This document shows positions 48,322 through 59,995 of a DNA stretch of 64,000 nt, one piece after another (position 1 is the first letter of the stretch; every line of letters starts with the position of its first letter). The notes under the pieces are model-generated. The model worked only from the letters and a program-made list of their open reading frames with translations, searched no databases and was not told the DNA's origin. This stretch comes from Moniliella sp. 'wahieum' (lineage: Eukaryota; Basidiomycota; Moniliellomycetes; Moniliellales; Moniliellaceae): the NCBI GenBank assembly GCA_003971905.1, contig RSEE01000013.1, positions 496,001 to 560,000 of the forward strand. The letters run 5' to 3'. Position numbers and translations under genes: made by a program.

Positions 48322-49961
48322 TTAGGTCGCCTTGGGTTTGTCCTCCGTCGAAGCTTCCGAGCTTGGTTCGTCCTCCACCTCGGTCAGCGTCGCGCCATGC
48401 TCCGCCTTGTCCTCTGCATCGTCGTCCTCTTCCGAGGCAATGTGCGCCTCGTAGATCTGGTCTCCCTCCGACGAGGTGCCGGGGCCCGGGCGGAGCACAA
48501 TGCCAGCGCCAGCAAGCGCTTGCGCCAATGCACCGGGTAACCGCAACCCCGACCCTTCGTCATCATCCTGTCCGCCCTGCAAGTCGCCAGCCAAGGCAGA
48601 GAAGATGCTCATCGGCGGACCACCCTGTCCGCCCAGGCTCAGTCGCACCGTTCCATCCTCCTCTTCCTCGTCCGCGTCCGAGCCGTCGGGCCCAAGCCCA
48701 GTCCCGCCACGCGAACGGAACACCTCGGGGATCGTCTCGGGTGTATCCCATCCAACCTTGTTGTCGACGCGCTCCTTGATCCAGGCATAGTACTCCTCCT
48801 TCGTCCGTCCGCCCAGCAAGGCCACAATCTCAATCGTCATGTTGTCGCATCCAATGCCACCCGCCTCCGAAGGCGGCGCAAGGCACTTGTCCATAATCTG
48901 CTCGCACAGAGCCTTGGGTTCCTCGCCCTTGGCCAGACCGCGACGGACAAAGTCCACCACCTGCTGGTTCGAGAGACAGTCCCAGATCCCATCGCAGGCA
49001 AGCACCAGGAACTCTCCTCGCCCGTCACGTCGTGAATGACAATCTCCGGATCGGCCGTGACAATCTGTTGCTCGGGCGGCAGGTCCGGGTTCTGCTTAAA
49101 CTCAAAGTCGCCAATCGCGCGCGACAGGGCCAAGTTGCCATTGACCCGACCAAACTCGACAAAGCCACCGGCAGCGCAGATACGCGCATTCTCGTCCGGG
49201 TTGGTAGGCTTGTGGTCAAACGACATGGGCTTTGCCTCGCCCTGCAGGGACAACACACTGCGCGAATCGCCCGAGTTGGCCACATAGATTCTCCGTGCCA
49301 CTTTTCTGGCTTGTCCGGCTGTGGCACCTCGTTCGCCTTCTCCTCAGCCGTCTTGGGCGTCTTGACCAGCAGCGCGGCCACCGCCGTACACCCACTCGGG
49401 TCTTGCGCATACTGCGGCGACGCACGCAGCGCCTCGTCAGTCGCGAGGAAGGCACGCTTGAGCGCAGCCGGGTAGTCGCCCTTCTTGTACTCCTCCGTCT
49501 CAATCAGGCGCGTGTGCACCGTCTTGCCAGAGAACTGGGCGACCGCAGAGCCTAATGTGGGAACCACACGTCAGACACCATGAGAGGTGGGGGGAGGGCG
49601 AGAAAAAGGGAGAGGGGTACGTACCGCCATGGCCGTCATAGACAGCAAAGAAGCTGGTCTTTTCGTCGCCGACTTTGCCGTCGAGGTTGAGGATGGTCGC
49701 ATGGGCATCCTCCATGCCTGCCAGGAACGCAAAGCAGAGTCAATACGAGGGAGGATGTGAGAGGGGGGAGAGGAAGGGGGACCTACCCAGACGCCAGCCT
49801 TGCATCTCCGAACAGCCATAGATGATGGTGTCGTCCTCATCAAAGAGGGTGTGCTGGAGGGGAGAGGGGGGGGGGGGGGGTCAGTCAGATGCGGCGCGGG
49901 CAGAGGCGGGGAGGAGGCGGCGCACCTTTTCGGTGATGGGTTCCGAGAGGGTCTGGCCCAT
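48322..49961 (-). CDS. PP2C-type Ser/Thr phosphatase (Ptc2/Ptc3-like)
   Basis: Mg/Mn-dependent protein phosphatase of the PPM family; Ptc2/3 types act on MAP kinases and checkpoint kinases. Start ATG 49,959-49,961 ([12 protein letters not shown], a typical myristoylation-type MG start). Three introns: 49,854-49,925, 49,718-49,786 and 49,552-49,624, all GT-AG, joining SEMQGWRL to MEDAHA and DGHGG to SAVAQF. Motifs: RxxMEDAH-type block, [64 protein letters not shown]. Two one-base frame breaks, near 49,302 (A run on the coding strand) and 49,013 (GAGGAG). An acidic C-terminal tail ([16 protein letters not shown]) ends at the TAA, 48,322. About 475 residues. The first intron holds 15 C on the coding strand. 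Confidence 0.92.
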
Positions 49962-52900
49962 GGTGGTAGCGGCGGCGGGGGGGAGGGGCTGGGAGGGGGC
50001 GCAGGGGCGGGGGATGGTGGGGCAGCAGAGACAGCGCCCGAAAAAAAAGCCGGGGAGAGGCGGACGGGCTGGCGGACAGACAATCGCCGGGGGAGCTCCG
50101 AGCTGGACGGCGGCGGCAGGGCGGCAGAGGGCGAGAGGCGCCGTGAGGCTGCGAGAGCCTGCGAGAGCCGGCCAGCGCCTGCCAGACTAACCCCGTCCGG
50201 GCCCTCCCCCTGCCGCTGGCCAGACGCGTCCCGCGGAATTAGGCGGAACGCGCTCGCAGAAAAAAAATATTTGCAGCGGCTGCGCTCTTGCGCCATCGCG
50301 CTTCTTCACCCATCCCTCACCCGTCTGCTGCGTAGCGCTTAGCGCTTACGCGCTTATTCCAGCCATTTCCTCACTTGCCTCGTGCCCGCCAGCCGCTTCC
50401 CGTGTTTGAAATTTGCAGTTGGTGGCTTCTGGCACAGAAGTCCAGCCTCGGATGGGTGCCATCAAAACACAAGTGTCACAGCTGTATCTACAGCAGCAGC
50501 GCAATGGCATCCCCCGCTCCACCATGGCCACACATATCAAGCAACTTTGCCATCCACAGCTGGCCGTCAGTTTTTTCGGCAAGGGCAATGGAGGTTATGG
50601 GAAGACCACTGTTTGTACACAACGAACCAGGCTGCCCCACTTGCTCCGTATCATCCAGTGCAAGGCGAGAGCAGGACGATGTGCTGACTTAACAGGAGAT
50701 GGAAGGATGACGATCATATTCATCCAGCGGAAAGAGGGCGAGGTATATGTGCCTCGGAGAAGAAGAGAACATGCGAGCCAAGTTACACGGAGAAAGAAAG
50801 GGGAGCATAGTCAAAGGAGGAAAACAGGCTCTAGAACAAATCAGGGACCAGTCAACCTGGTGACTAGAAGTGTGACCAGGTGGAGGGTCTGATCCCAACA
50901 TGGCCGGTATTGATGCCGTCTGTATCGAGCTTCGACGAATTGGAGGGGACAAGAACCCTCAAAGTAGGAAGGACAATCTCTTTTGGACATGCTCATGAGC
51001 GTATTCCCTTTTTGGATGGGAGCGGGTGGCCGCGCGATCTACTTGTACATTGTACCCCCCACATACGCAGCACGTGCTGCAGCCGACGGGTCATCAACGA
51101 CTATCTTATCAAACCTTTGTTGTCCCCTCGGACACATACAGAGCAAACGCATTTACGACGCAGGGCAAGCGCTGTCAGATGAAGGGGGGGATGAGTCGGA
51201 GAGACTCCAGAATCTCAACGGGGCCCCGACGGGCGCAGCGTGACTCAACACAGCAAAGCGTTTAGTTACCATTGGTTTTGCTCAAAATGCCATGCAGCAG
51301 CCACGTGAATAAGTGCCTCGAGCTCCCACCTACCAGGAGATTAAGATTGGTCCCTAGCTCCGGACCCTGCGCCGTTCCTTCCTAGTAGCGCAGCAAGCGC
51401 GAGTGTGGAGTGATGCCCACGCTTGAGCACACATCTTGGCTTGCACCCGCACTCAAACCGACTTTGGTGCATTAAATTGCGGTACCTCTGTGCCGGGGCC
51501 GACAAGGCCACGCTCGCGCATTCCGTCCCCACCACCCACATTCACAACGAGGCGGCTGGTAAGGAAGAGGGCGAGCGAGGCTTCGGAGGAAGGCGAGGGG
51601 TACGAACTAGTACCGAGTGATGGGGGACATGGTGCTTTGGAAGGATCAGGGGTGGAGGTGGACCACACCCGCGCAGTCGAGCATAAAGGAGGTGATGGCT
51701 GTGTACGGAACGGTGGTGCACAACTAAGGCATACCGCAACGCCTGTGAAGCATCGGAGGAAGGAGCTGCTTCGACTGTTGGAACAAGCCGATTGTTGGAA
51801 CAAGCGAAAGCGAGAAGGCCAAAAACTAATCTGGGGAGCATTCAGCAGTCTTTCTCCCCCTATAGTGGTTATGGCCACGCCAGAATACTATACTACCCAG
51901 GCGGTGAGAAAGATGGTAGGGAACTGGAAAGAAGTAACTGAAGAGTCTCATTGGTGATGGTTTATGGTTTACCGCTCACATAATGTCTTCCACGCTCATT
52001 CGTACCCACCGCTGTCTAGTACATCCAGTCTGGAGGCGAATGATGGACATCAGATAGCCCTGACCTGCGGAGGAAGACTCCGTGGGGTTCCCAATTCCAT
52101 TGGGGCCAACAAGCAGTACACTACGGATGAGAGCAGACCGATTAGGTTCAGCGCTTCTTTGTCCCTGCCTTAAGCTCTACTGTGTAAATGCTGATATGAA
52201 CACAATGATCGAGTACTATATAGTAGGACCAACGTGACTTTATCAAAGAGTATCTCAGTGGAAATGGTTCCTCGCTCGGATGTCAACCACGTTCATCCGT
52301 GTCCACACACGCTTCCTAGGGTACGGGACCGGATGGCGAGAGCCGGAGGGTCCTGATATCCTGGCGATCCCCTGGTTCCTTGACCTTAGTGGCGCTTCCA
52401 AGTAACCCCCGCAAGATGAACGGTTCGCTTTAGACGTAGCGTTCCCCCTGTCCCAGCCTTAAGTTCTGTCAATGATATGAATTCGAAAGAGTACCACAAG
52501 CCCCATTTTTTTTCTGCACTGCTATACCATGACCACCGGGCGGAAAGTCACTAAAGGTATGGCGGTTGACCCTTCGTCGTGGCAGATGCCGGCATCGCCT
52601 AAGGTGCAGTCAAATCCTGCTCCTGATGTGATGGCGCCTCTTGTGAAGCCATAATGAGCGATGCTCATGATACCGATCCTGCTAACGACAATAGAAGGTC
52701 ATTCTCCCTCCATAGGAAATAACCTGGTTGATCTATGAGAATGAGAATAGTTCGGAGAAAGCAGGTGAGTATGCGGCATGTCAAAAAAGGCAAGAAGAGA
52801 AGGGCGTAGCGGGGGCGATGCATCTCTCTTTGTGGTCGTCGATGGGGCAGAAATTGTAGGAACGACAGGTGGATGTCATCGGGGGAAGTGGCTATGGGAA

Positions 52901-53447
52901 TGTCGGGTGCTATCGTTTGTGGTGGGTGGGCAGAGAGAGAGGTGGAAGTTCAAACGAAACGGTCACTACGAGAGACAATTAAAGAAGGGAATCAAAACCC
53001 ACATATACACCTGGTTACAAAATGCAAAGGACCAGGTGTGTGGCATCCCGACATGATGAAAGATATGCCGTGGGATGTGGCATCTTCTCGAATGTCACGA
53101 CTGATGTCTTCAGTACTCAAACCTCTTTGGACTTCCATCGGAAGTCAGTTATCAGTTCAGTAGGCGCTCTCTCCCACCTCAGACATTCGCTCACCGTTTT
53201 GCCTCCTCGTTTTGCCTCGTGTGCAGTTTGACGTTTCCGACGTCATGATAAGCCCCAGAGTCTCAGAGTCAGAGCGTCCGTTACCAGTCGTGCCTTGGTC
53301 TCTTTGCCTCCAATTCAGAAGGTATTGTGCTTTGAAACGGTGGGGTGTTGGGTGGTGGCTGTGTATGTGGTTCGCTCCAAAACGATCCTCTCTTTCATTG
53401 AACAGCACTCGATAAACTAACCCTAAGGGAAGCGCGAGTTAAACCAA
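49962..53447. other. Intergenic region with one dispersed-repeat cluster
   Basis: No host gene supported. 50.0-50.35 kb is the GC-rich promoter side of PP2C, including AGCGCTTAGCGCTTACGCGCTTA at 50,335-50,357. 50.4-51.6 kb has scattered frames of 60-160 codons without domains. 51,757-52,495 holds two copies of the dispersed repeat family. 52.5-53.4 kb has no recognised feature. Confidence 0.5.
51757..52495 (+). mobile_element. Two dispersed-repeat copies in tandem
   Basis: A diverged copy (51,757-52,180) is followed by a truncated but well-preserved one (52,249-52,495). The first retains protein similarity to the copy at 61.8-62.2 kb (KELLRLLEQAD; YYTTQAVRKMVGNWKEVTEESHW against YYGTKTAGKLFAHWKELATKSQW). 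The second matches 62,037-62,265 almost base for base, from TCTCAGTGGAAATGGTTCCT to the terminal CTTAAGTTCTGTCAATGATA. Element type unknown; no terminal inverted repeats or poly-A seen. Confidence 0.75.
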
Positions 53448-53536
53448 GGGTTCGTGGTGTAGTGGTATCATGCCTCTTTAGGGTTCTTTGTTCCCGCTGA
53501 TAGAGGTGGTCCTCGGTTCGATCCCGGGCGGACCCC
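53448..53536 (+). tRNA. tRNA-Pro(AGG) with 17-nt intron
   Basis: Cloverleaf: acceptor GGGTTCG/CGGACCC (one G-U), anticodon stem CCTCT/AGAGG, T stem CTCGG/CCGGG with loop TTCGATC. The anticodon AGG is at 53,480-53,482. A 17-nt intron (53,484-53,500) lies after position 37. T5 follows directly at 53,537-53,541, a Pol III terminator. The anticodon assignment relies on the intron being in the canonical position. Confidence 0.9.
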
Positions 53537-53996
53537 TTTTTGACCTCGTAAACCGAGGTCTTGTTTTCGTTTGTGCTGCAAGCAAGCCCCACCCCTGACA
53601 ACAACGACCTGCTTTGTTTGCGTATCTACGAGCGAAACACCATCACGTTTTCTCCCGCAGGTTGCAAACCTGCTTCGCTAATCGCTAGCACACAGTTTCA
53701 TCGTAATGTTATAGTGAAAGTCGGAAATGTGGGATGTGCCGGTAGTGTAGTACGCCAGGCGAAGGGGATGACGATGAGGCCGGATGATGGGGAAGGGGTG
53801 AGGGGCTGTCAAGCCAAGCAGCAGAGGCACAAAGTGGATGAGAAAAAAGAGGTACACCTCCTGCTTTATGTCCACCAGAGGGGAAACATGAGAAACATGA
53901 CAGGACAATGAAAGAGACTTGAGCGCTCGTGCCGAAAGCATGGAAACGTGTCCAGCACAGGTTCCCTGCCGAACCACATCAGGGTGACATCGATCC
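53537..53996. other. Intergenic, tRNA-Pro to SNF7 3' end
   Basis: No gene seen. Contains the tRNA terminator and the 3' flank of SNF7. Confidence 0.6.
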
Positions 53997-54706
53997 TCAC
54001 ATGGCCAACTCGGCCTGCAACGCTCGGAGCTCGGCATCCTCGTCTTCCTCCTGGGCTTTCTGTTTGCCGGGCGTACTGGGGACGAGCGTTGTGACGGAGG
54101 GGAGCGCAGATTGTGGCACCCGTTCTGCCCCCACCAAACGCTCGTCCAGGCCTTCCTGCTCCAGTTCGTCCAGCTCGTCCTTAAGCTCGTCCTGTGGTTC
54201 CAGTCAATATCAAGTGCACCTAAAACAAAGGGAATACGCACCTCGTCAATGTCTTGGCCCATGCCGACCGGATTGGAGATCGCATCCGAGATTTCGTTGG
54301 TCAGGTCCATCTGTTCTCGGATCGAGTCCATGGTGGCATCGACCTTATCAATGTTGAGCGATCCATGGATCTGCTTGAGCGCCTCGGACCCGCGTTTCAT
54401 AGCTTGCATCGTCTCCAGGTTCATGTTGGCCGACTCGATGGCGTTGACCTGTGCCTCAAGCGTCATGCGCGTCCCAGCAATCCGGTCCAGCTCCGACTCG
54501 TATTGCTTCTTCTGCCGAAGCGCCTGCGTCGCCGCCCGCTTGTTCGTCGACACAAGACTACGAGCCTTGGCTTGCTGCTCTTCAATCTTAGTGTGTAGGT
54601 GTTGCTCCTTCTTGTCGAGCATCAAGAGATTCTCCCGCAGCCCTACAATCGCATCCCGCGGCGCGGTCCGACTCCGACCGCCAAACCAAGATCCCCATGA
54701 CGACAT
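53997..54706 (-). CDS. SNF7: ESCRT-III subunit Snf7/Vps32 (CHMP4)
   Basis: Core filament-forming subunit of ESCRT-III, acting on endosomes in multivesicular-body sorting and membrane scission, and in fungal pH (Rim) signalling. Start ATG 54,704-54,706 (MSSWGSWFGG). Basic N-terminal helical hairpin (NKRAATQALRQKKQYESELD, GTRMTLEAQVNAIESANMN), then the acidic half (IREQMDLTNEISDAISNPVG, GMGQDIDE). A 50-nt intron (54,192-54,241; GTGCGT...CCACAG) joins DIDE to DELKDELDELEQEGLDERLV. The end, LRALQAELAM, gives a C-terminal MIM/Alix-binding-type helix. About 219 residues, normal length. The frame is intact. The gene is head-to-tail with SWP1 upstream. Confidence 0.95.
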
Positions 54707-55231
54707 GACGATGGAACAAAACGCGCAAGTGACAGTGGTGGCGAACTCGAATGAAGAGCGTGCGAGAGAAATTCGAAGATCAAGCCAGAGAAGCAGACAA
54801 GGTCGCGGGCGAGTGGCGAATGACGGTTGAGGGGGGACAGATTAGAGGCAGCACCACGACACCAAGCAAGGTAAGGGGGATAGTAACCCTACCCGGTGCG
54901 GCCAACTGACGTCAGCACTCTCGCAGTCAACTAGTTACTAGTTACTAGTCAAGCTAGCCCTCGTCACATGATGTGACGTCACCGGTCACCCGTCGCGCAT
55001 TCAGTACTCAGAGAGCGCACTGCTTCTGCTACAAGTATGCCACATCACGCCTTCCTCAGGCCTCAGGTATACACGCACCATGCTGGCGTGTATCGTCTGA
55101 TCTGGGGGTGGGATTTTGGGGAAGGGTTTGAACACAACACGCACATAAAGAGTAGGTAGGGGTGGTACTTGGGGAGTAACAGGCATGACAGGAGCAGCTC
55201 GGGGGGCAAGGGCCAACATATCAACCGTCGG
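54707..55231. other. Intergenic, SNF7 promoter and SWP1 3' flank
   Basis: No gene. Contains ACTAGTTACTAGTTACTAGT at 54,931-54,950 (tandem ACTAGT palindromes) and GTCACATGATGTGACGTCAC near 54,963-54,983, further examples of the window's palindromic words. Confidence 0.6.
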
Positions 55232-56327
55232 TTACGAGGCGACGGCTTTGGGCTCGACAGGTGCACTGCTCATCGTCGGGTCGGATGCAAGCTCGGGCGT
55301 AGACTCGGTCGGAACGCCCAACCGCTCAGCAGCTAATTGTCCAAGGGCGTATCGACCGGTAACGAGGGCCGCTACGCCACCTCCGGCGAGCCAGGGCAGC
55401 ATCTTGAAGAGAGTAAACGATGGGCCTCCGACCCAGTAGCGCAACGCAACCAGTTCCAGGTACCCGATCACCCCCAGGAAAATAGCCTTCGGCCTCTGCC
55501 CGGCCTTGGTCACTTGCAGGCCAAGGGAGGACCACTAGGATAGAAAGAGGGGCATCAAAGGTTAGCACTTATCAAGGAAAAGATAAGGGTGGCGTACCAA
55601 ACCAAGAAGCAGGGCCCACGGCAGGCCCAACGTCAAGACAGCAAATGCAATACTAATGATTGCCGGCGGCATTGTTTCGCTCGCCGGGATGGCAAACGTA
55701 TGGTGCTGCGTTGGCCAGCCGTAAAATCCATCCTCGTGCGCCCGCTTTTCGTACGGTGTAAGCGCAGCGCCTTCTTGGGGAAGAATGTGGCTGGGAACAG
55801 AAATTTGGCCAAGGCTGTACGCAAGGGGCGCCGCCTCACCCGCAGATGCCAAGAGAAGGTGGAGAGAGATGCGCCCGCTTCCACTCAAGAGAGGGGGGGC
55901 ATGCGGTCCAGCCGCTAGAGCACGATTGTTAGTTGCATGGTTGAGAAAAATGGTGAATACGTACGACAGTAAAGCTCGCCCTGTTCCCACTTCCTTTCTT
56001 GATGGGCACGGGGGTAGACACTTGCCGCTCTGGGTGGGCGGGGTCGGCGAGGACGGCAAAGAGTTGTTCGGGTGCCTTTTGGGGTTCGTCCTCGGGAATG
56101 GACGGATCAAAGGTGCGGAAAGAAATGCGCAGCACTTCGTCTGCCTCGAGTCCAAGCGGCTGCGGCACCGAGCTCGTTATCCACACGGATTTGAAAGGTT
56201 GGGTCAGGCGCGTGGCACCGTCAATGGTCGTGACTGCCAGCTTGCCGTCGCGTACCTCCCACGCTGATGCAAACACACTCCCCGCGACGGCGAGGAGGCC
56301 CAAGGCAGAGCTGATGCGGAAAAGCAT
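55232..56327 (-). CDS. SWP1: Oligosaccharyltransferase subunit Swp1/ribophorin II
   Basis: ER-membrane subunit of the N-glycan oligosaccharyltransferase. Start ATG 56,325-56,327 encodes a signal peptide (MLFRISSALGLLAVAGSVFA). A lumenal beta domain is followed by the conserved YEKR...FYGWPTQHHTF region and three membrane segments (AIISIAFAVLTLGLPWALLL; AIFLGVIGYLELVALRYWVG; MLPWLAGGGVAALVTGRYAL), as in ribophorin II C-termini. Introns: 55,915-55,964 (50 nt) and 55,535-55,597 (63 nt), GT-AG. One frame break in the run of seven G (C on the coding strand) at 55,893-55,899: adding one base joins RLDRMPP to LLSGSGRISLHLLL. Stop TAA 55,232. About 327 residues, close to the yeast protein. Confidence 0.9.
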
Positions 56328-57466
56328 CCCAAGGAGCAATGGTGGAAGGCAGCAGCTGGTCCAGCTGATTCCTTGCGCAGACTGACTTCGCAACCAGCAT
56401 CGCATGCTCCACGTCGAAATTGCGCCTGACGTAATTCGAGTTAGCCCCTCCAGGGAATACTTTTGACCTTTGAAATTTGACCATTGATATATTGAGCCCA
56501 AGCGGTCGTCGACATTGGCAAACAACACTCCATCATTATGGTGCATGGCTACTCTAACGCGTAACGGGCATCCCCTCTGGGCGGCTGTTCGTCTGCCTCA
56601 GATTAGGCACAAGGAAATCGCTTCTGCGCGCGCCCTTGATGCGAAGCGTGAAAGGTTCAGGTGCCACAACACCATGATGGAGCTAGTATATAACTGGGAG
56701 TGCTCATGGACGTTGAGCGCTCGTTGAGCATGCTGTGCCAGTTAAACGAGCAAAAGATGAGGCGAATGAGGCCTCAGCCTGAGGCTACAGTCGCCACTGT
56801 TAGGTGGTGGGGGTGGCAAGGGCGAAGGTCAAGAGGAAGGGGGTTGCAATCTGTAGCAACTCAACGGAGAAGCGAGACAGGGGGAAGAACTGCCATCCAT
56901 CGATCGTGATGATGCTTAGTGTGCCCCCGAGGCTCTCCAGTCGGCGTACAAGCGGACGGTTGGCCATTGGGGGCTGTGTGCGGCAGAGCCAAATATTCCT
57001 TCTCCTTTCCCTCCCACGCCCAGACAGGGCAGACTAGGGCAGGGCAGGACAGAGCAGGACAGAGTAGGGCAGACTCGTGGCAGACGTGGCAGAACCGTCC
57101 TGTTGATCCAAAACCGCGACGCGGGAATCCGGCGGCTGCTTATTACACTCGCCCTGCACGGGTGCAGTGTGTGATCGCCAACATGGCGCAGCCAGCGCGT
57201 CCAACACTGGCCCTCTGCCTGCGCAGCGCAGCGAGTCGGGCTGAGCAGCCACAGGAGCAGTGCCCGCAGTGCACGTTCACCGCTCAGCCGCTCATCGATT
57301 ATCTCGCTCGCTGCGGCCAGAGTGGAGGCTGAGATGAGCGATCGGAGCATCGGTGAGGCCGCGATGGTCGATGAGGCCCACAACAGCAGCCTATAGTCCC
57401 CAGCACCTTCCAGCTCCCTCCTACCACCCCACCGCCACGGCCATCACCACCACCACCACTACCACC
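56328..57466. other. Shared promoter region, SWP1 and rhomboid
   Basis: Divergent promoters with no supported gene between them. Contains a GACAGGGCAGACTAGGGCAGGGCAGGACAGAGCAGGACAGAG-like repeat at 57,022-57,075 and a CACCACCACCACTACCACC stretch immediately before the rhomboid ATG. Confidence 0.6.
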
Positions 57467-59130
57467 ATGTCTGCGTACCCACCATACGGAGACCGCCCCC
57501 TCAGCCCTGTCAATGCGGCTGCTCTCTACGATCCCCCCCAGGACATGACCGGGCTCGGCTCGCATGGTGGTGCGGGGCTGCAGCATGTGGGGCACACGGC
57601 AGGCGACTCGTGGGGCGCAGGGTACCATGACGCCCGACCTAGCCAGTCAAACATGATGTTTGCCGAGACTGAGGAGGACGAGCGTCGGCAACTCGAGATG
57701 GACAAGGGCGGGTTTGGGTTTGACGTGAATGAGGTCCCCAAGGACCTCTACACCCCGGCCGCTGGCAACCCTCAAGCCCCCCTACCCTTCTCTCCAACGT
57801 GACCGGGTCCACCTCTCGCCCACCCGCCGGAGAGGGAGACTCACGGGACGGATATGGCCCAGCCAACAAATTTGCTGACCCCACCGGGTACAGCTACCCC
57901 GAGCCCCTGAGCAAGGGACAACGACTGCTCCAAGCTCTTGGCCTACGCCCGATCCATCCCCAAGTCGCCTCGCAAATGCGCCAAAAAGGCGCGTATCGAA
58001 GACAACGGTATGCTGTATTTGCCTACATATTGGCCGTCATCTACATTGCCATCCTCATTGCAGAGTTGGTGCAATCATCACAAAAAACCGGCTCCGCGAT
58101 CCAGACTAAACCTTCGATCAACCCATGATTGGACCAGGCGCGATCTTTTTGATCAACTTTGGTGCACGTTCCGGTGGGTGTATGCGTCCCATGCCCGGCA
58201 TCGATCCGGCCACATTTCAAGTCCCTTGCTTGAACGTGTCCAATGCCATCGCTACCACCCAGGCTTCTCACCAGTGTTCTCTCGCCGACATTTGTGAGCT
58301 GAACAACCCGACGGTCCCCAACCAAACCTGGCGCCTCTTCTCCCCTATTGTGTGTTACCCCATACGCCCTCTCTGAGTTTACTACTGACTTTAGCCCTTT
58401 CAAGTTTATGCACACGGGCGTGATTCACTTGCTGGTCAACGTAATTGTGCAAGTTACCCTATGCGCTGAAACCGAGCGTCTCTTGGGCAGCTTGATCTTC
58501 CTTCCCTTGTACCTTCTTGGTGGTGTTGCGGGCAACCTACTCGGAGCCGATTTTGGCTTGGTCCTTCAAACGAGTGGGGGCTTCAGGGGCCATCTTTTCC
58601 TCGATCGGGGTGGAGATGGTGGATATCGCATACAATTGGCAGTACGAATGGCGCGCGGGCACTCGTCTCTTCGGCACGCTCGTCATTGCCATCATCTCGA
58701 TTGGATTGGGGCTGTTGCCTTACATGGACAATTTTGCTCACATTGGAGGATTTGCGACCGGCATTTTTGCCGGTATGGTCGTTTGCTCTTCCATTCACCC
58801 TTCTCGTTCCCACCGTGCCGCTATCTGGATCTGTCGTCTGATCGGGCTTGGCTTGCTCACTGCCTTTCTGGTTGCAATCGGACTCGTGTTAAGAATGCCA
58901 AGGACCCTGCGGCAGCATGCCACTGGTGCCGCTACCTATCGTGCCTTCCGGTGTTCAGCCAGTGCAAGGGCAACGGCCTTACCTACACCACCAGCACTGG
59001 TTCCGGCACCGGCGGCTCCACCTCAGCCTTGCCGTCGGCCTCGGCCTCTTCCCTTGGTGGAGGCGGGGGGGGCAGCGAATCTTACAACTTTGGTCCTCGT
59101 GGCTACCCGACTCCCTACCCCTTGTACTAA
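57467..59130 (+). CDS. Rhomboid intramembrane serine protease
   Basis: Rhomboid-family (S54) membrane protease. Start ATG 57,467 (MSAYPPYGDRPLSPVNAAAL). A cytosolic N-terminal region of about 185 residues leads to the first membrane segment (AVFAYILAVIYIAILIAEL). The L1 loop has NPMIGPGAIFLINFGARSGG, then QTWRLFSPIV. A 43-nt intron (58,352-58,394, ending CTTTAG) joins this to PFKFMHTGVIHLLVN. The catalytic serine is in GASGAIF and the histidine in FAHIGGFATG, so it looks active. The tail has Cys pairs (CHWCRYLSC) and a Gly/Ser-rich end, stop TAA 59,128. Frame breaks near 57,794, 58,122, 58,576 (two G) and 58,889 are all missing bases. About 541 residues. Substrate unknown. Confidence 0.88.
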
Positions 59131-59380
59131 GCCACGCTATCAGCCACGCCATACGCCAAGATATTTGTTCCTCTTTCCCTGACGGACCTTGTGTCGGACT
59201 TGTTTTTTCCTACCTTTCTTCTTCCGCGCCGTTGCTCGCATTCAGTCTGAATGGAGCTATACCCTCGGCTAGAGCCTCTCGCACTTGCCATGCACACCTG
59301 AATGTATCAACCCCCCAATTCGAGACCATCCGGAGTTTGCATGGTACTTGCATATCAGTAAAAGAGAGTGAGTGAGTGAT

Positions 59381-59995
59381 TTATGCGTGACTAAACTTGG
59401 CTACTGCCGCCTTGCTCTCCTGCAACATGTCCTCGACCAATTTGTCGACAACCGGGTCCATGGGGACGGTCTTGAGCTGGTCGTAGGAGTACGACGAAGA
59501 CTTGCTCTGCCCGAGCACGACGGCCTTTTGCTGGACACTGTAGACGACCCCCTCAAGGGTAGCCTTGGTACGCTTGGCATTGATGTCGCGGATGGTGCTA
59601 CCGATGATGCACGTGTCCGGGTAGACGACAGGCCGAATGTAGCGCAAATTGGCGCCGGCTAGAATAAAACTGGTGCCCTTGCCGCGCAACATGTTGGCAG
59701 CTTGTTCGGCCGGCAACCGACGCGCCATCGATACCAGCCAGTTCATCCGGGCCGACTCGAGCCAGCGGAGGTAATGGACATTGTTAACGTGTTGGAACTG
59801 GTCATGGTCGCCCCAGCACACGCGCTGCGTCCACAATGAAGGAACATCCATTCCCATCTCGGCCATACGTAGCTTGGCCTCCATCACCCCGCCCGTTCCT
59901 CCGCCTCGTTTTCGGCCAGAGCACGGACGATAGCTGCATCTTTGCCCCCATCAAAGGTCTCTACCTCGCTCTCCAGCGCGGCCTGGACCACGGGC
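59381..59995 (-). CDS. Hotdog-fold acyl-CoA thioesterase, 5' end cut by LTR
   Basis: 4-hydroxybenzoyl-CoA-thioesterase-like protein. Clear hotdog sequence: RVCWGDHDQFQHVNNVHYLR with the catalytic-type Asp, WLESARMNW, RYIRPVVYPDTCIIGSTI, and stop TAA-side residues KFSHA near 59,381. The first in-frame ATG is at 59,882-59,884, but coding-like sequence (QPVVQAALESEVETFDG, KDAAIVRALAENEAEERA) continues upstream in the next frame. One added G in the GGGG at 59,887-59,890 (C on plus) joins it (ERAGVMEAKL). That upstream frame runs straight into the LTR-like element at 59,996, so the natural N-terminus, perhaps a mitochondrial leader, is missing or displaced. Converges with the rhomboid gene, 250 bp apart. 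Confidence 0.75.

Noticed and set aside
47903-48540. Gly/Glu/Arg-rich 140-300 codon frames near 48 kb
   Set aside because: They are translations of the G-rich minisatellite and the antisense of the PP2C C-terminus.
57467-59130. Programmed ribosomal frameshifting as the cause of the many frame changes
   Set aside because: Sites differ in sequence (GGG, CCC, TTT, AAAA, GAGGAG) with no shared slippery heptamer, and up to seven would be needed in one gene; loss of bases in the consensus is simpler.
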